From Mycobacterium cookii (GTDB lineage Bacteria > Actinomycetota > Actinomycetes > Mycobacteriales > Mycobacteriaceae): DNA of 64,000 nucleotides. Shown here piece by piece: positions 35,215-44,258 of this stretch (positions within the stretch are counted from its first letter, which is position 1; each line of letters starts with the position of its first letter). The stretch covers positions 3,286,001-3,350,000 of the forward strand of contig NZ_AP022569.1 in NCBI RefSeq assembly GCF_010727945.1, written 5' to 3'. The notes under the pieces were generated by a model. The model was not told the DNA's origin. It searched no databases and saw only the letters and a list, made by a program, of their open reading frames with translations. Both the position numbers and the translations under genes were made by a program.

Positions 35215-36747
35215 CTATTCCACTGATTCGAGCTCGGATGTCCTCAGGTTCGTCGGCTCCGACGAGATGTAACGATTCTCGGCGCGGAACAACTCGACCT
35301 CAACCGTATGCAGTTGTCCGGCAGCCGTCACATCGACGGTCGCGGGCCCGATCTGCGTGATCAACACATCCGCGGTTCCCCGGTACGGCGTTCCGGGCTC
35401 ACCGATCGAGATCAGGGTATTCGGCCGCGGCGCCGGAGTGATCGACCCGTCGACCACGCTGACGGTGGTGCCGGCCATCGGTCTGACCTGACTGCCCACC
35501 GCGATGTCGGGCATTCGCACGCTGGCCCAGCGCTGATGATCGCGGGTGTGCACGGTGATGCGTTCGCCGGCGCCGGCCAGCCGCACCACGATCCGTTTCG
35601 CCAACGCGTCCTGTGCGGCGATGTGCACCCGGCTGAATTCGCCCGGATCGTCGAGCGGCAGCATCAGCCGGTTACCGGCGTCGACCTTGCCGAGCAGCAC
35701 GCCCGACGGCCCGATCGGGATGACCAGCGGCCGGTCCAGCACGCCGCGCCGCACACCGTGCAACGCCGGCATCGGGCCGCAGAGATTGGACGCGATCGCG
35801 CGGGCCTGCTCGCCGGGCAACGTTTTGAAGATCACGCTGGGCGGCGCCGTCGGCGGCTGTGCGGTACGCACGGTGACCGTCGCCGTCATGCTGCCGTCGC
35901 CGAACACGGTGATGTTCTGGATGATCCCGTCGGCCCGCAACGCCCAGACGTGTTCCAGGCTCTCCGCGGAGATGTCGGCGGGGCGATACCAGTAGCTGGT
36001 CAGCCAGCCACCCTCGCCCCGCGCAGTGCGCCACCGCTGGTGGTGTGCGCTCAGCGCCGACGATCCCAGCCGCCGCTCCAGCTCGACGATGTCGGTGGCG
36101 GTCGCCACCTTGGCGCGAATGCCGTGCTGTCGCAGCGCCGCGCTGATCCGCTGCGCGGCGGCCAACGTCGCCGTGCCCACCGAGGTACGCCATTGCAGCG
36201 CTTCGGCATTCGGCAGCGCAGCGATCCGCACGATCAGCCAGGTCTCGCGCTGCCCGGCGTAAGGCGGCGTGCCGATCAACGTGTCGTAGACCCGCGGATA
36301 GTCACCACTGCTGCGCCGCCGGGCCCCGACAGTGAGCACACTCATCGACTCGACCGCCAAGCCGAGGCTCTGGTGCAACAGCGGTAGCAGGTCGGCGACG
36401 TCGACGGTGTTGTCGGTGTAGGTCGCCGTCGACCCGGTGAACAGCGTCGGCCGGTGCGCCTTGCCGAGCAATTGCACGGCCACCACCGCGACGCCGTCCT
36501 GGTAACGCACGCCGCCACCGGCGCGGTCGTTGGCGACGGTGATGGGTTCGGTCAAGGTGATCGCCCGGCCACGCTGGCGCCACAGGATCAGCCACGACCA
36601 GCCCGGTTGCCGCCACCAGCGGATCACCCCGGCCGCCACCCCGAGCGCCAAACCCACTGCAGCGCCGGGGATCCCGGCTACCGCCCAGCCGAAGAGACCG
36701 AGGGCGAGGACGCTGACGACTACCGCCAGCCGCACCGGGGCGGTCAT
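35215..36747 (-). CDS. eccE2: ESX-2 core membrane protein EccE2 (Rv3885c)
   Basis: The 510-residue protein has two closely spaced membrane helices in residues 5-45 (LAVVVSVLALGLFGWAVAGI, then AAVGLALGVAAGVI) followed by a large domain facing the periplasm, as in other EccE proteins at the edge of the secretion complex. The start overlaps the mycP2 stop (ATGA), showing translational coupling. No catalytic motif is expected. Confidence 0.92.
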   Translation of the reverse strand: MTAPVRLAVVVSVLALGLFGWAVAGIPGAAVGLALGVAAGVIRWWRQPGWSWLILWRQRGRAITLTEPITVANDRAGGGVRYQDGVAVVAVQLLGKAHRPTLFTGSTATYTDNTVDVADLLPLLHQSLGLAVESMSVLTVGARRRSSGDYPRVYDTLIGTPPYAGQRETWLIVRIAALPNAEALQWRTSVGTATLAAAQRISAALRQHGIRAKVATATDIVELERRLGSSALSAHHQRWRTARGEGGWLTSYWYRPADISAESLEHVWALRADGIIQNITVFGDGSMTATVTVRTAQPPTAPPSVIFKTLPGEQARAIASNLCGPMPALHGVRRGVLDRPLVIPIGPSGVLLGKVDAGNRLMLPLDDPGEFSRVHIAAQDALAKRIVVRLAGAGERITVHTRDHQRWASVRMPDIAVGSQVRPMAGTTVSVVDGSITPAPRPNTLISIGEPGTPYRGTADVLITQIGPATVDVTAAGQLHTVEVELFRAENRYISSEPTNLRTSELESVE

Positions 36748-38384
36748 CGTTCTCGCCGAGCCCGCGCAACCAGCGACGCGATCACGACCGCCGCGATCAC
36801 CAATCCGGCGAACACCACCGCCACGGTGCGGGCGCGATGATCCGGCGGCGGCGGCGGAGCGGCGGGCACGATCACCCGGCTCTGCGCTCCGGGCGCGAGG
36901 CGATCTCCGGGCGGCACGTTGAATGTCAGCGCCGCAACGGGATCCACCACCCCGTAGCCGACCTGGTTATCCACGCCGCGCGGCGGGTTGTGCGCCGTCT
37001 GCAGAATCCGGTTGATGATCTGATGCGCGGTCAGGCCGGGGTACTTGGCCCGCACCAGCGCGGCCACGCCGCTCACGTAGGCCGCCGAGAAGCTGGTCCC
37101 CCAGAACGGCATGTTCTTTTCCCCGGGCCGCAGCGGCGGGTAGGCATTCACCGGTCCCCCGGTCTGCGGGGACAACCCCATGATCCCGACCCCGGGCGCC
37201 GCCGCGGCCACCCACGGCCCGGACAGGCTCTTGCTGACCGGCGCGCCGGTGTTGTCGACGGCGCCGACGGACAGCACGTAGTCGGAGAACCAGGACGGCG
37301 AGGACACCGTCTTGACCTGATGCCAGTCGCGCGGATCGGCGGTGTCCAGCGGGTCGAAGCCGGGGTTCTGGGCGCACTCGTCCTCGCCCTCGTTTCCGGC
37401 CGCGGCGACGATAACCGCGTCCTTCACGGTTGCCGCGTACCACACGGCGGCCCCAATTGCGGCCTGGTCCAACGGATCTGCCGCCGACACGCAGGCGGTG
37501 ACGCTGATGTTGATCACCTTGGCGCCCATGTTCGCCGCGTGGACGATCGCGCTGGCCAGGGTGGCGACGGTGCCGGCCTTCTTGCGGGCCTCGGTGTCGC
37601 CACCGCCGGGCCTCTCCAGTTCGAAAGCGCGCGACGATTGACGGATCGAGATGATGCGCGCGTGCGGCGCCACCCCGGCGACGCCGTCCGGTGCCCCCGG
37701 CGGCAGCGGAGGCACCTCGGGGTCGTCCGGCGCGGCCGGAGTCGGGTCACCCGGCCCGTTCGACGGCTCGTCGGGCGGCGGTGGCGGCGGAGGCGGCGGC
37801 GCGGGCTTGGTTTCGGTGATCGTCACCGGCGACGGGGGCGGCGGTGGCGCGATCGGCGGCGGCGGTCCGCCCGGCGGCGGCGGCCCGGCATCGACGGGCG
37901 GCGGTCCGGCCGGCGGCGGGAACGCCGGCACAAGCGGCATCGGGGCGGGCATCGGAATGCCTTGCGGTGCAGCGCCAATGAGTGAGGCCACCACGGTGCC
38001 GTGCGAGTCGCAGTCCATCAAACCGTCGCCACCCATGATGTAGTCCCCGCCGGGGACCACTGGCAGCCGGTGACTCGGGTTGACCCCGGTGTCGATCACC
38101 GCCACCGGGACCCCGTTGCCGGTCGAGTACTGCCACGCCTTGGCGACGTTGAGCAACGTGAAGCCCGGCGCGACGACGGCTACGTTCGGATCGGCCACCG
38201 TGATCGTGCGCGCGCAGATGTTGCTCTGCCGCATCGGCTGCTCCGGTGCGGGCTTGCCGTCCGGAGGCACCCGGCCGGGGTCGACCGCGGGCGGCGGAAT
38301 CGCCTGTGCGGCCGGAAAAGTCGCGGGAAGACCGACCAGCAGGCCGACGAGCATGAGCGCGGAGATCCGCCGCGGCGCCGTCAT
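36744..38384 (-). CDS. mycP2: ESX-2 mycosin protease MycP2 (Rv3886c)
   Basis: The 546-residue subtilisin-like serine protease is needed to hold the ESX complex together. The signal peptide covers about residues 8-28, with the catalytic triad at Asp98 (VAVIDTGV), His128 (DSHGTVVASLIG) and Ser431 (WGTSFSAAYVSG), oxyanion Asn331 (AAAGNEG), and a C-terminal membrane helix before an Arg-rich tail. A Pro-rich insertion (about 143-233, with runs of up to nine prolines) sits between the His motif and the next strand. The ATG at 38384 overlaps the eccD2 stop (ATGA); longer upstream frames are spurious. Confidence 0.95.
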   Translation of the reverse strand: MTAPRRISALMLVGLLVGLPATFPAAQAIPPPAVDPGRVPPDGKPAPEQPMRQSNICARTITVADPNVAVVAPGFTLLNVAKAWQYSTGNGVPVAVIDTGVNPSHRLPVVPGGDYIMGGDGLMDCDSHGTVVASLIGAAPQGIPMPAPMPLVPAFPPPAGPPPVDAGPPPPGGPPPPIAPPPPPSPVTITETKPAPPPPPPPPPDEPSNGPGDPTPAAPDDPEVPPLPPGAPDGVAGVAPHARIISIRQSSRAFELERPGGGDTEARKKAGTVATLASAIVHAANMGAKVINISVTACVSAADPLDQAAIGAAVWYAATVKDAVIVAAAGNEGEDECAQNPGFDPLDTADPRDWHQVKTVSSPSWFSDYVLSVGAVDNTGAPVSKSLSGPWVAAAAPGVGIMGLSPQTGGPVNAYPPLRPGEKNMPFWGTSFSAAYVSGVAALVRAKYPGLTAHQIINRILQTAHNPPRGVDNQVGYGVVDPVAALTFNVPPGDRLAPGAQSRVIVPAAPPPPPDHRARTVAVVFAGLVIAAVVIASLVARARRER

Positions 38385-39862
38385 CGCATGCGCACCCAGT
38401 TGAACAGCCCCCCGATCCACGCGGCCAGCGGTAGTGCGGCGATGATCGCCGCGATCTCCAGCCATTCGGCGATCATGCGCACCAGCGGGGTGAACCGGGT
38501 AATCGGCACCAGCAGCGCCGCCACCAGACCCGCGGCGCCGAACCCGGCCAGCACCAGCGCTCCCCACAGCACCGCGGCCGACGATGCCGGCGGCGCGTGC
38601 CACACGTACTTGATGACGCCGACGCAGGTTGCGGCGGCGGCCCCGCAGACCAGCGCGACGGCCTGTCGCTTGTCGGCGAAGGCGCGGCCGCGGCTGATGA
38701 AAATCAGAACGAACAGCCCGGCCAGCACCACCGCGTGGCCGCTGCGGTGATGGCCCGGCATCAGCGTCGCCCACACCGCGGCGGGCAGCGCCAGGCTTGC
38801 GCCCACGCAGATCCCGGTCAGCACGTTGTTGGCGCGGACGGCGGCCGCCGCGATCTGCGCACCCCGGGGCGTGGTGTCCGGGCTCAGCTCTTCCTCGGCG
38901 GCCTCGTCCACCGGCGACACCGCGTCGACCGGCAGCCCGGCGCTGCGACGGAACAGATCGCGACCCGTCACCGAGCCGAAGTAGGGCGGCCGGATTCGCG
39001 CGGACCACAGCGCGAACGTCGGCGCCAACGTCAACAGGAACAGCAGGATGACCAGGGTGATCATGCCCAGCCACTGGGCGGGCACCGGGCGCCACATCCG
39101 GGCCGCGGCGATCACGCCGCCGATCCCGCACAGCGTCACGACCGTCGCCGCCACGTTGAGGTTGCGTCGCGTGGTCGCCGCCAGCCCGCTGGTCAGCATC
39201 GCGGCGGCCAGCACGGTGATGAACAGGTGCGCGGCGCCGAGGGCTCCCGGAGCGGCCGCGCCCACGCTGACCGCCAGCAGCGGCACCGCCAGCCAGGCGA
39301 ATCCGCCGAGTAGGTCGGCGCGATGCGGCCACCAGCGCGCGACCGTCGCGGCACCGCCGATGGCGAGCAGGCCGAGCACGCCGGTCACGATGCTGGGCAC
39401 CAGCGAGTCGCCCGCGGTGCGGTTGCGGATCGCCACCGCAAGCACCGACGCGGCGATCATTGCCAGGATGGCCAGCGCGGTGTGTGCCGCGGTGGCGGCG
39501 GTGACCGACTCGAACAGCTTCTTGCCGATCCGGGCCAAGCCGGTGGACAACGACTCGTACTGCGGTTCGAACGAGTCGCCCTCCTGCGCGGGCACCAGCA
39601 CCAGGGTGGCGCCGTCTTCGACGCCGAGTTCGTCCAGGGTTTTCGTGACGTCGAGCCGCACGCCATTCGCTTTGTGCAATTCGTAGCCGATACCGGATTC
39701 CAGCCCGGTCAAGCCCCGCCGTTTGAGTTCATCGTTGAGCAATTCGACGATGTTGTCGACGAACACCTCCACCGGCACCGACGCCGGGTAAACCTGCGAG
39801 ACCAGGTGTTCGCCACATACCACTGCAACTGCGCATCGCGCGGGGAATGCGACCTTTGCCAT
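38381..39862 (-). CDS. eccD2: ESX-2 channel protein EccD2 (Rv3887c)
   Basis: The 493-residue protein has an N-terminal ubiquitin-like domain of about 95 residues (CAVAVVCGEHLVSQVYPASV onward, ending ATLVLVPAQ), then a linker and about eleven hydrophobic helices from residue 120 to the end. This is the EccD plan that lines the ESX inner-membrane complex. The ATG shares one base with the stop of the upstream ATPase gene and the stop overlaps mycP2, so it is coupled on both sides. Confidence 0.94.
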   Translation of the reverse strand: MAKVAFPARCAVAVVCGEHLVSQVYPASVPVEVFVDNIVELLNDELKRRGLTGLESGIGYELHKANGVRLDVTKTLDELGVEDGATLVLVPAQEGDSFEPQYESLSTGLARIGKKLFESVTAATAAHTALAILAMIAASVLAVAIRNRTAGDSLVPSIVTGVLGLLAIGGAATVARWWPHRADLLGGFAWLAVPLLAVSVGAAAPGALGAAHLFITVLAAAMLTSGLAATTRRNLNVAATVVTLCGIGGVIAAARMWRPVPAQWLGMITLVILLFLLTLAPTFALWSARIRPPYFGSVTGRDLFRRSAGLPVDAVSPVDEAAEEELSPDTTPRGAQIAAAAVRANNVLTGICVGASLALPAAVWATLMPGHHRSGHAVVLAGLFVLIFISRGRAFADKRQAVALVCGAAAATCVGVIKYVWHAPPASSAAVLWGALVLAGFGAAGLVAALLVPITRFTPLVRMIAEWLEIAAIIAALPLAAWIGGLFNWVRMR

Positions 39863-40884
39863 TACCGTGGCCTGTCGGCGTCCGGAACGTATTTGTCCGC
39901 CAACGCCGCAGTGATCTCGAATAGCCGGAGCCGTGTTTTCTTCTGCAATTCGTGACGAGTGTCGATAATGCCACCCTTGGCCAAATGCGGGTCATACGGC
40001 ATGAATTCGACCGTCGCGCCGGACTGGCTGAAACGCTCGGTGAGATATGCCCGCGCATCCGGATCGTACTTGTTGCGGCTGTCGTTGAGAATGACCATGC
40101 TCCGCGACACCAATTCGTGATAGCCCATCGACCGCAGCAAATCGATCGCCCGCGTTACCGGCAACGAGGTGTCGGCGGTCAGGCCCGACACGAACACCAG
40201 CGTGTCGCAGGCGTCGAAAACGGCCTTCATCACCGGGTGCTCGAGGTCGTCGGAGGTGTCCACCACGATCACGTTGTGGGTGCGGCGCAGCCGCGACAGC
40301 ACCCCGGCGAACATCGACGGAACCAGCGGACGCGGCTGGTCCGACGCCCGGTTACCGGCCAGCACGTCCAGCCCTAAACTGTTCTGCCCCAAGTGTTCCC
40401 GGATGTCGGCGTAACCCTGGACGTCGGTGTCGTTCAAGACCGCGGAGTAGTCGCCGGGGGGCGACTCGTCGATCCGTCCGGCCAGGGTGCCGAATCCGGG
40501 TGCGGCGTCGATGGCGACGACGTTCTCCGGTCGGCACTCGCGGAAGATCGCGCCGATGCACGCCGTCAGCGTGGTCTTGCCGACACCGCCCTTGCCCGAG
40601 ACGACCCCGATGACATACTGCTTGCGGATGTGCCTGCGGATGCGACCCTGCAATTCCCGCAAATGGCGCTCGGCGGGTGATTCACCAAGATTAATCGTCT
40701 GAAAAGACGCGCCGTAAATGAATTTACGCCAGCCGGATCCCGGCGGAATTTTGCGCGGAGCAACCATATCCGATATGCGCAGAGTCTCTGAAACAGAGTC
40801 CGGGTGCTGAGAACGCGAGCCTGCAGCTGATCTGGGCGTTTGCCGCGGTTGTTCCGGTGAATTCGGTGCCCACGGATTTGTCAC
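39862..40884 (-). CDS. EspI-like ParA/MinD ATPase of ESX-2 (Rv3888c)
   Basis: The GTG at 40884 gives 340 residues beginning VTNPWAPNSPE and avoids the 28-bp overlap with espG2 caused by the longer frame. The disordered N-terminus is followed by RKIPPGSGWRKFIYGAS, the P-loop VVSGKGGVGKTTLTACIG, VVAIDAAPGFG and VIVVDTSDDLEHP. It is related to the Rv3860-like protein at 29962. It probably modulates ESX-2 activity or localisation; this role is inferred from EspI of ESX-1. Confidence 0.9.
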   Translation of the reverse strand: MTNPWAPNSPEQPRQTPRSAAGSRSQHPDSVSETLRISDMVAPRKIPPGSGWRKFIYGASFQTINLGESPAERHLRELQGRIRRHIRKQYVIGVVSGKGGVGKTTLTACIGAIFRECRPENVVAIDAAPGFGTLAGRIDESPPGDYSAVLNDTDVQGYADIREHLGQNSLGLDVLAGNRASDQPRPLVPSMFAGVLSRLRRTHNVIVVDTSDDLEHPVMKAVFDACDTLVFVSGLTADTSLPVTRAIDLLRSMGYHELVSRSMVILNDSRNKYDPDARAYLTERFSQSGATVEFMPYDPHLAKGGIIDTRHELQKKTRLRLFEITAALADKYVPDADRPR

Positions 40885-40919
40885 GAGGCCGATGCTAACA
40901 CGCGCGCCGTATCCCTCAC

Positions 40920-41756
40920 TTACACAACCTTTCGGTAGGAAAACCATTCCTCATTAGCGGGAAGTCGCCGCATCATCCGGTTCACCGCGGTGGCGATGTT
41001 GCTCGCGGTACCCGGCGCGAGAATCATCCACCGTTTGCCACCGGAGTGCTCGTGCTCGGCGACGAGTCGGCCCTCGGGGGTGTCGATGATGGTCACCGCG
41101 CTCTGTTCGACGTGGGTCCGCGTCGCCCCGGCCAGCGCCTGGCCGGACTGCAGCGCCACGATCCCCGCCTGAGCCGACCGTTCCGGGTCCGCGGCGATCT
41201 TGAGGATCTGCACTTGATCGTTGTCCAGTCGCTGGGTCAGCAGAAACGCGTCCAGGGCATCCCGGCTGGTCGCTTTTTCCCGCAGTGCGTCGGCGTCCAG
41301 TGTGACCGGTCGTAACCGGGCGGGGATGTTGGCCCCACACAGCCGCTCGATCTGGCTGCGGATGATGGCGTTCGCCGCGCCCTCCGCGGTTGATGTGCCG
41401 GCGCCGGCGATTCGGACGACATCCTCCGATCGCTCGATGACGACCCACCACTCGGCGAAGCGTGCCAGCAACGCCCCGCTCGGCTTGTCGCGGTTGTCCG
41501 GCGTTCGCACGCTGACCAACAGCGCGACGTCGCGGCGGGACAACACGGTCAGCCATTCGACGACGGCGGGGTCGACGGTGGCCGACTCGTCGATGACGCC
41601 CGCGTCGCGCAACTCGGCGACGATCGGGTGGGCCAACGCCGCGTGCCGCGTCTCGACGCTGGGACGAATGGAGCGCAGACCCAACTCCGGGGCGATCGTC
41701 TCAATTCCGGTGAGTATCTGCAGAACCCACAGGCCGTCAACGGTGGTGGTCAGCAC
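40920..41756 (-). CDS. espG2: ESX-2 PE/PPE chaperone EspG2 (Rv3889c)
   Basis: The 278-residue protein starts MLTTTVDGLWVLQILTGIET, the typical EspG opening. EspG proteins bind the hydrophobic tip of their cognate PPE in the cytosol and deliver PE-PPE pairs to the ESX machine; the partner here should be PE36/PPE69, encoded upstream. Its place between esxC and the ATPase gene is that of the family. No enzymatic motif. Confidence 0.92.
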   Translation of the reverse strand: MLTTTVDGLWVLQILTGIETIAPELGLRSIRPSVETRHAALAHPIVAELRDAGVIDESATVDPAVVEWLTVLSRRDVALLVSVRTPDNRDKPSGALLARFAEWWVVIERSEDVVRIAGAGTSTAEGAANAIIRSQIERLCGANIPARLRPVTLDADALREKATSRDALDAFLLTQRLDNDQVQILKIAADPERSAQAGIVALQSGQALAGATRTHVEQSAVTIIDTPEGRLVAEHEHSGGKRWMILAPGTASNIATAVNRMMRRLPANEEWFSYRKVV

Positions 41757-41819
41757 GAATAATCCTCGTGAAAGCCGCTGGGGCGCACCCTTTCGCGTGC
41801 GCCCCAGCCTGCCTTAAGG

Positions 41820-42110
41820 TCAGCCTGCCGCGAGCGACGCGTCCAGTGCCATCGCGTCGGCGGTGATGGAGTTCAACACCTGCCCGTGCATACCCACGAC
41901 CTCGGCCAGATGCTGCAGCGGCTGCTCGATGTGGAGCATCGCTTCCTGGTAGGCCGCGTGGTACTGACCGCCCATGTGGCTGGCCAGCAGCGCGTTGACG
42001 TTCGTCAGGTCGGCTTTGCACTGCTCCAGTGACGCCGACGCCGACGCGAGTGTGCCGGTCGCGTGCTCGATCGCCCCGGCCTGATAAGTGATTGTGTTCG
42101 GGTCCGACAT
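41820..42110 (-). CDS. esxC: ESX-2 WXG100-like substrate EsxC (Rv3890c)
   Basis: The 96-residue helical-hairpin protein is of the EsxA/B superfamily. The central turn has HMGGQYHAAYQEA instead of WxG, a departure also seen in M. tuberculosis EsxC. It is Ala-rich and cysteine-poor (one Cys). It is expected to pair with EsxD, encoded 45 bp upstream, and to be exported by ESX-2. A 62-bp gap separates it from espG2. Confidence 0.92.
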   Translation of the reverse strand: MSDPNTITYQAGAIEHATGTLASASASLEQCKADLTNVNALLASHMGGQYHAAYQEAMLHIEQPLQHLAEVVGMHGQVLNSITADAMALDASLAAG

Positions 42111-42155
42111 TTCGGTTTCCTATCCCTCGAGGACTGGTGAGTCGATGGCTGATGA

Positions 42156-42479
42156 TCAGGACGGCGTGATCGCCTGGAGCTGGCTGCTCGCGTCGTGGTC
42201 GTGCTGAGCGAATTGCGCGACGGAGATACCCAGCTTGTGGGACAACTCGGTGCAGCCGTGGATGATTCGGGTGAGGTCGGTGTTGATCTCGATCGCTTTC
42301 TGCTGCGACACCACTGCGGCGGTACCGCTGTGCGCGCCGGCCGCGACGATTTCCTCGACAGCCGCCAGACCCTGATTGGCGGCGATGGTCGCATGCTCCA
42401 TCAGGTCCTCGATCTTTGCCTTGACCTGCAGCGCAACATCTTGCGGGATCCGGGGGAACGATCCTCCTGAATCGGCCAT
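42156..42479 (-). CDS. esxD: ESX-2 WXG100-like substrate EsxD (Rv3891c)
   Basis: The 107-residue protein equals the M. tuberculosis EsxD length. It begins MADSGGSFPRIPQDVALQVK and consists of two predicted helices without a WxG turn (around AGAHSGTAAVVSQQ). It is the partner of EsxC. A purine-rich GAAGGAGAAGAAG ribosome-binding sequence lies directly upstream of the ATG. The 162-bp gap to PPE69 shows no gene. Confidence 0.9.
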   Translation of the reverse strand: MADSGGSFPRIPQDVALQVKAKIEDLMEHATIAANQGLAAVEEIVAAGAHSGTAAVVSQQKAIEINTDLTRIIHGCTELSHKLGISVAQFAQHDHDASSQLQAITPS

Positions 42480-42641
42480 CTACTTCTTCTCCTTCATGTC
42501 GGCGCCCCGGGCGGGGCATTAGCGAGAGTCTATGCGTTATCCGGTAGCTGTCACTTCACGTTTATCGGGGTCGATCTCAATATGAAATTGTCCCAATTGT
42601 CCCATTCGCATCAATGGCTTTCGTGTTCTGCGCGACGTGTA

Positions 42642-43853
42642 TTAAATGTCCCTCCGTTGGGAATCCAATTTGTCGCCATCGACAATTATTCGTGCGTGCG
42701 TGACGTCGTCCTTGTCTTTATCCGAACCACCCTCGCCACGCCCCAACATGCCCGCGGGTGACATCGGCATCGCCGAACCGCCCGTCCCGCGTACGGTCGG
42801 GCTCTTCAGATCCGCCGCATTGAGCACCCCGGCCCGGCCGGTGGGCCGTCCGCCGCTCTCCGGCTCGAAGGTGCTGGCCGGTTGGGTGAAGCTGGTCAGG
42901 CCCGCGGTGCTGGAGCCCAAGCCGCCGATACTCCCCCCGCCCGCGCCGAGACCGCCGGCAGCCGCTCCGCCGCCGCCCAACGGGGCACCCAGGGCGCCCA
43001 GTCCAGCGGTTTCCGCGGCGACCGGAGCGTTGCCCTGCATGAACATTCCCATCATCTGGGTCATCGGCTGCATCCCGCTCTGCGCCATCTGCATCGGAGC
43101 CTGCGTGGCCTGAGTCAGCGGCTGAACAGCGCCCATCAGCATCTGGGGCCCCTGGCTGAGCATCGAGCTCATCTGGCTGCCCGCCTCGGCGGGCGTGGAG
43201 CCGGCGGATCCCATCGCCTGGGCCGCGGTCGGGGCCTGCGCGGCGTCCTGCCCGGCGGTGCTCGCCGTCTGCGACACCAAGCTGGCCGCAGACCCGAGTC
43301 CGGCGGGGGCCGCGTCAACGGCGGCGGCCGGCGGCGGCACGGCGGCCGCGGCGGCGATCGAACCGAGAGTGGTCGCGTACAGCACGCCGACGCTGGAATT
43401 CTGCGGCCAGTAGTCGCCGAAATACTGCAGGTCCTGCGACGCGATTCCCGGGAAGTTCTGGCCGAACCAGTTCGTGGCGTTGAGCAGGCCCCACAGATCG
43501 CGGTTCGCGTTGCAGGCCACCGACGGGATCACCGACGGCGCGGCCATCGTGTAGGCGTCGACGGCGGCTTGGGCGAGCATCACGTGTTTGGCGCAGTGCG
43601 CGGCCAACGGCTCCAGGCCGCCCATGTTGAGCGCGGTGCCCCTGGCGACGTTGGCGGTGCCGGCGAGGCCCGACCACGACGCGCTGGTCGTCGCGATGTT
43701 GGCGGCGGACACCGCCATGCCCATCTGATGGCTGGCCGCTTCGGTGGCCATGACGCTTGCGTAGGCGACGATTGATCCTGGGCCGGGACCACCCTCGAAG
43801 ATCAGCGCGACGATCTCAGGCGGCGCAGCGACCCATCGCGGGTCAAGTGGCAT
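42642..43853 (-). CDS. PPE69: PPE family protein PPE69 (Rv3892c)
   Basis: The 403-residue protein has the PPE motif at residues 11-13 (WVAAPPEIVALIFEGGPG) and the WxG-type turn SASWSGLAG. The N-terminal 175 residues form the conserved PPE helical domain. The C-terminus is low-complexity Gly/Ala/Met/Gln-rich (GMQPMTQMMGMFMQ), ending in a charged tail. It is exported with PE36 through ESX-2 with EspG2 help. It lies just downstream of PE36 on the same strand. Confidence 0.93.
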   Translation of the reverse strand: MPLDPRWVAAPPEIVALIFEGGPGPGSIVAYASVMATEAASHQMGMAVSAANIATTSASWSGLAGTANVARGTALNMGGLEPLAAHCAKHVMLAQAAVDAYTMAAPSVIPSVACNANRDLWGLLNATNWFGQNFPGIASQDLQYFGDYWPQNSSVGVLYATTLGSIAAAAAVPPPAAAVDAAPAGLGSAASLVSQTASTAGQDAAQAPTAAQAMGSAGSTPAEAGSQMSSMLSQGPQMLMGAVQPLTQATQAPMQMAQSGMQPMTQMMGMFMQGNAPVAAETAGLGALGAPLGGGGAAAGGLGAGGGSIGGLGSSTAGLTSFTQPASTFEPESGGRPTGRAGVLNAADLKSPTVRGTGGSAMPMSPAGMLGRGEGGSDKDKDDVTHARIIVDGDKLDSQRRDI

Positions 43854-43859
43854 CTGAGG

Positions 43860-44162
43860 TCAGAACGAGAATTTGGCGGCGCTGATCAGCTCTTGGAGCA
43901 CGTAGCTGACTGACGACAAGCTCTGCCCGGTGGCATATGAGGCCCGCTGACCGAAGTGCGCCCCGGCCGTTCCGAGGTAGGCGCCGCCCGCACCGGCCAT
44001 CGCCGAGGCGAACGCCGCGTCGTCGGCGGAGGCCGCCATCGGCACGACGCCGGTGAGCGCCGCAGACCCCGCCGCCGTCGTCGCGGCCATTTCTCCGGTG
44101 ACCACCGACTCCGTCAAGGACGAGACGTTGACGGCTTCCGGCGACACATCGAGCATCGACAT
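43860..44162 (-). CDS. PE36: PE family protein PE36 (Rv3893c)
   Basis: The ATG at 44162 follows GGGGAGAC and gives 100 residues beginning MSMLDVSPEAVN, with the Pro-Glu motif at 7-8. The helical-hairpin body ends with YVLQE, matching the YxxxD/E type VII export signal, before a short hydrophobic tail. It is longer than the 77-residue annotation in M. tuberculosis. It pairs with PPE69, encoded 6 bp downstream. Confidence 0.92.
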   Translation of the reverse strand: MSMLDVSPEAVNVSSLTESVVTGEMAATTAAGSAALTGVVPMAASADDAAFASAMAGAGGAYLGTAGAHFGQRASYATGQSLSSVSYVLQELISAAKFSF

Positions 44163-44258
44163 GCTGTCTCCCCATGTTCTGATCCGCAGCATCGCCCCGC
44201 GGAGTTACCCCACTCTAAGGGGTTTTCCCTTCGTGCGTACACGCGTCCACAGCGACGG

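Noticed and set aside
38385..39332. Extension of mycP2 to an 862-residue frame
   Set aside because: It would run inside eccD2; ATG 38384 directly precedes the signal peptide and overlaps the eccD2 stop.
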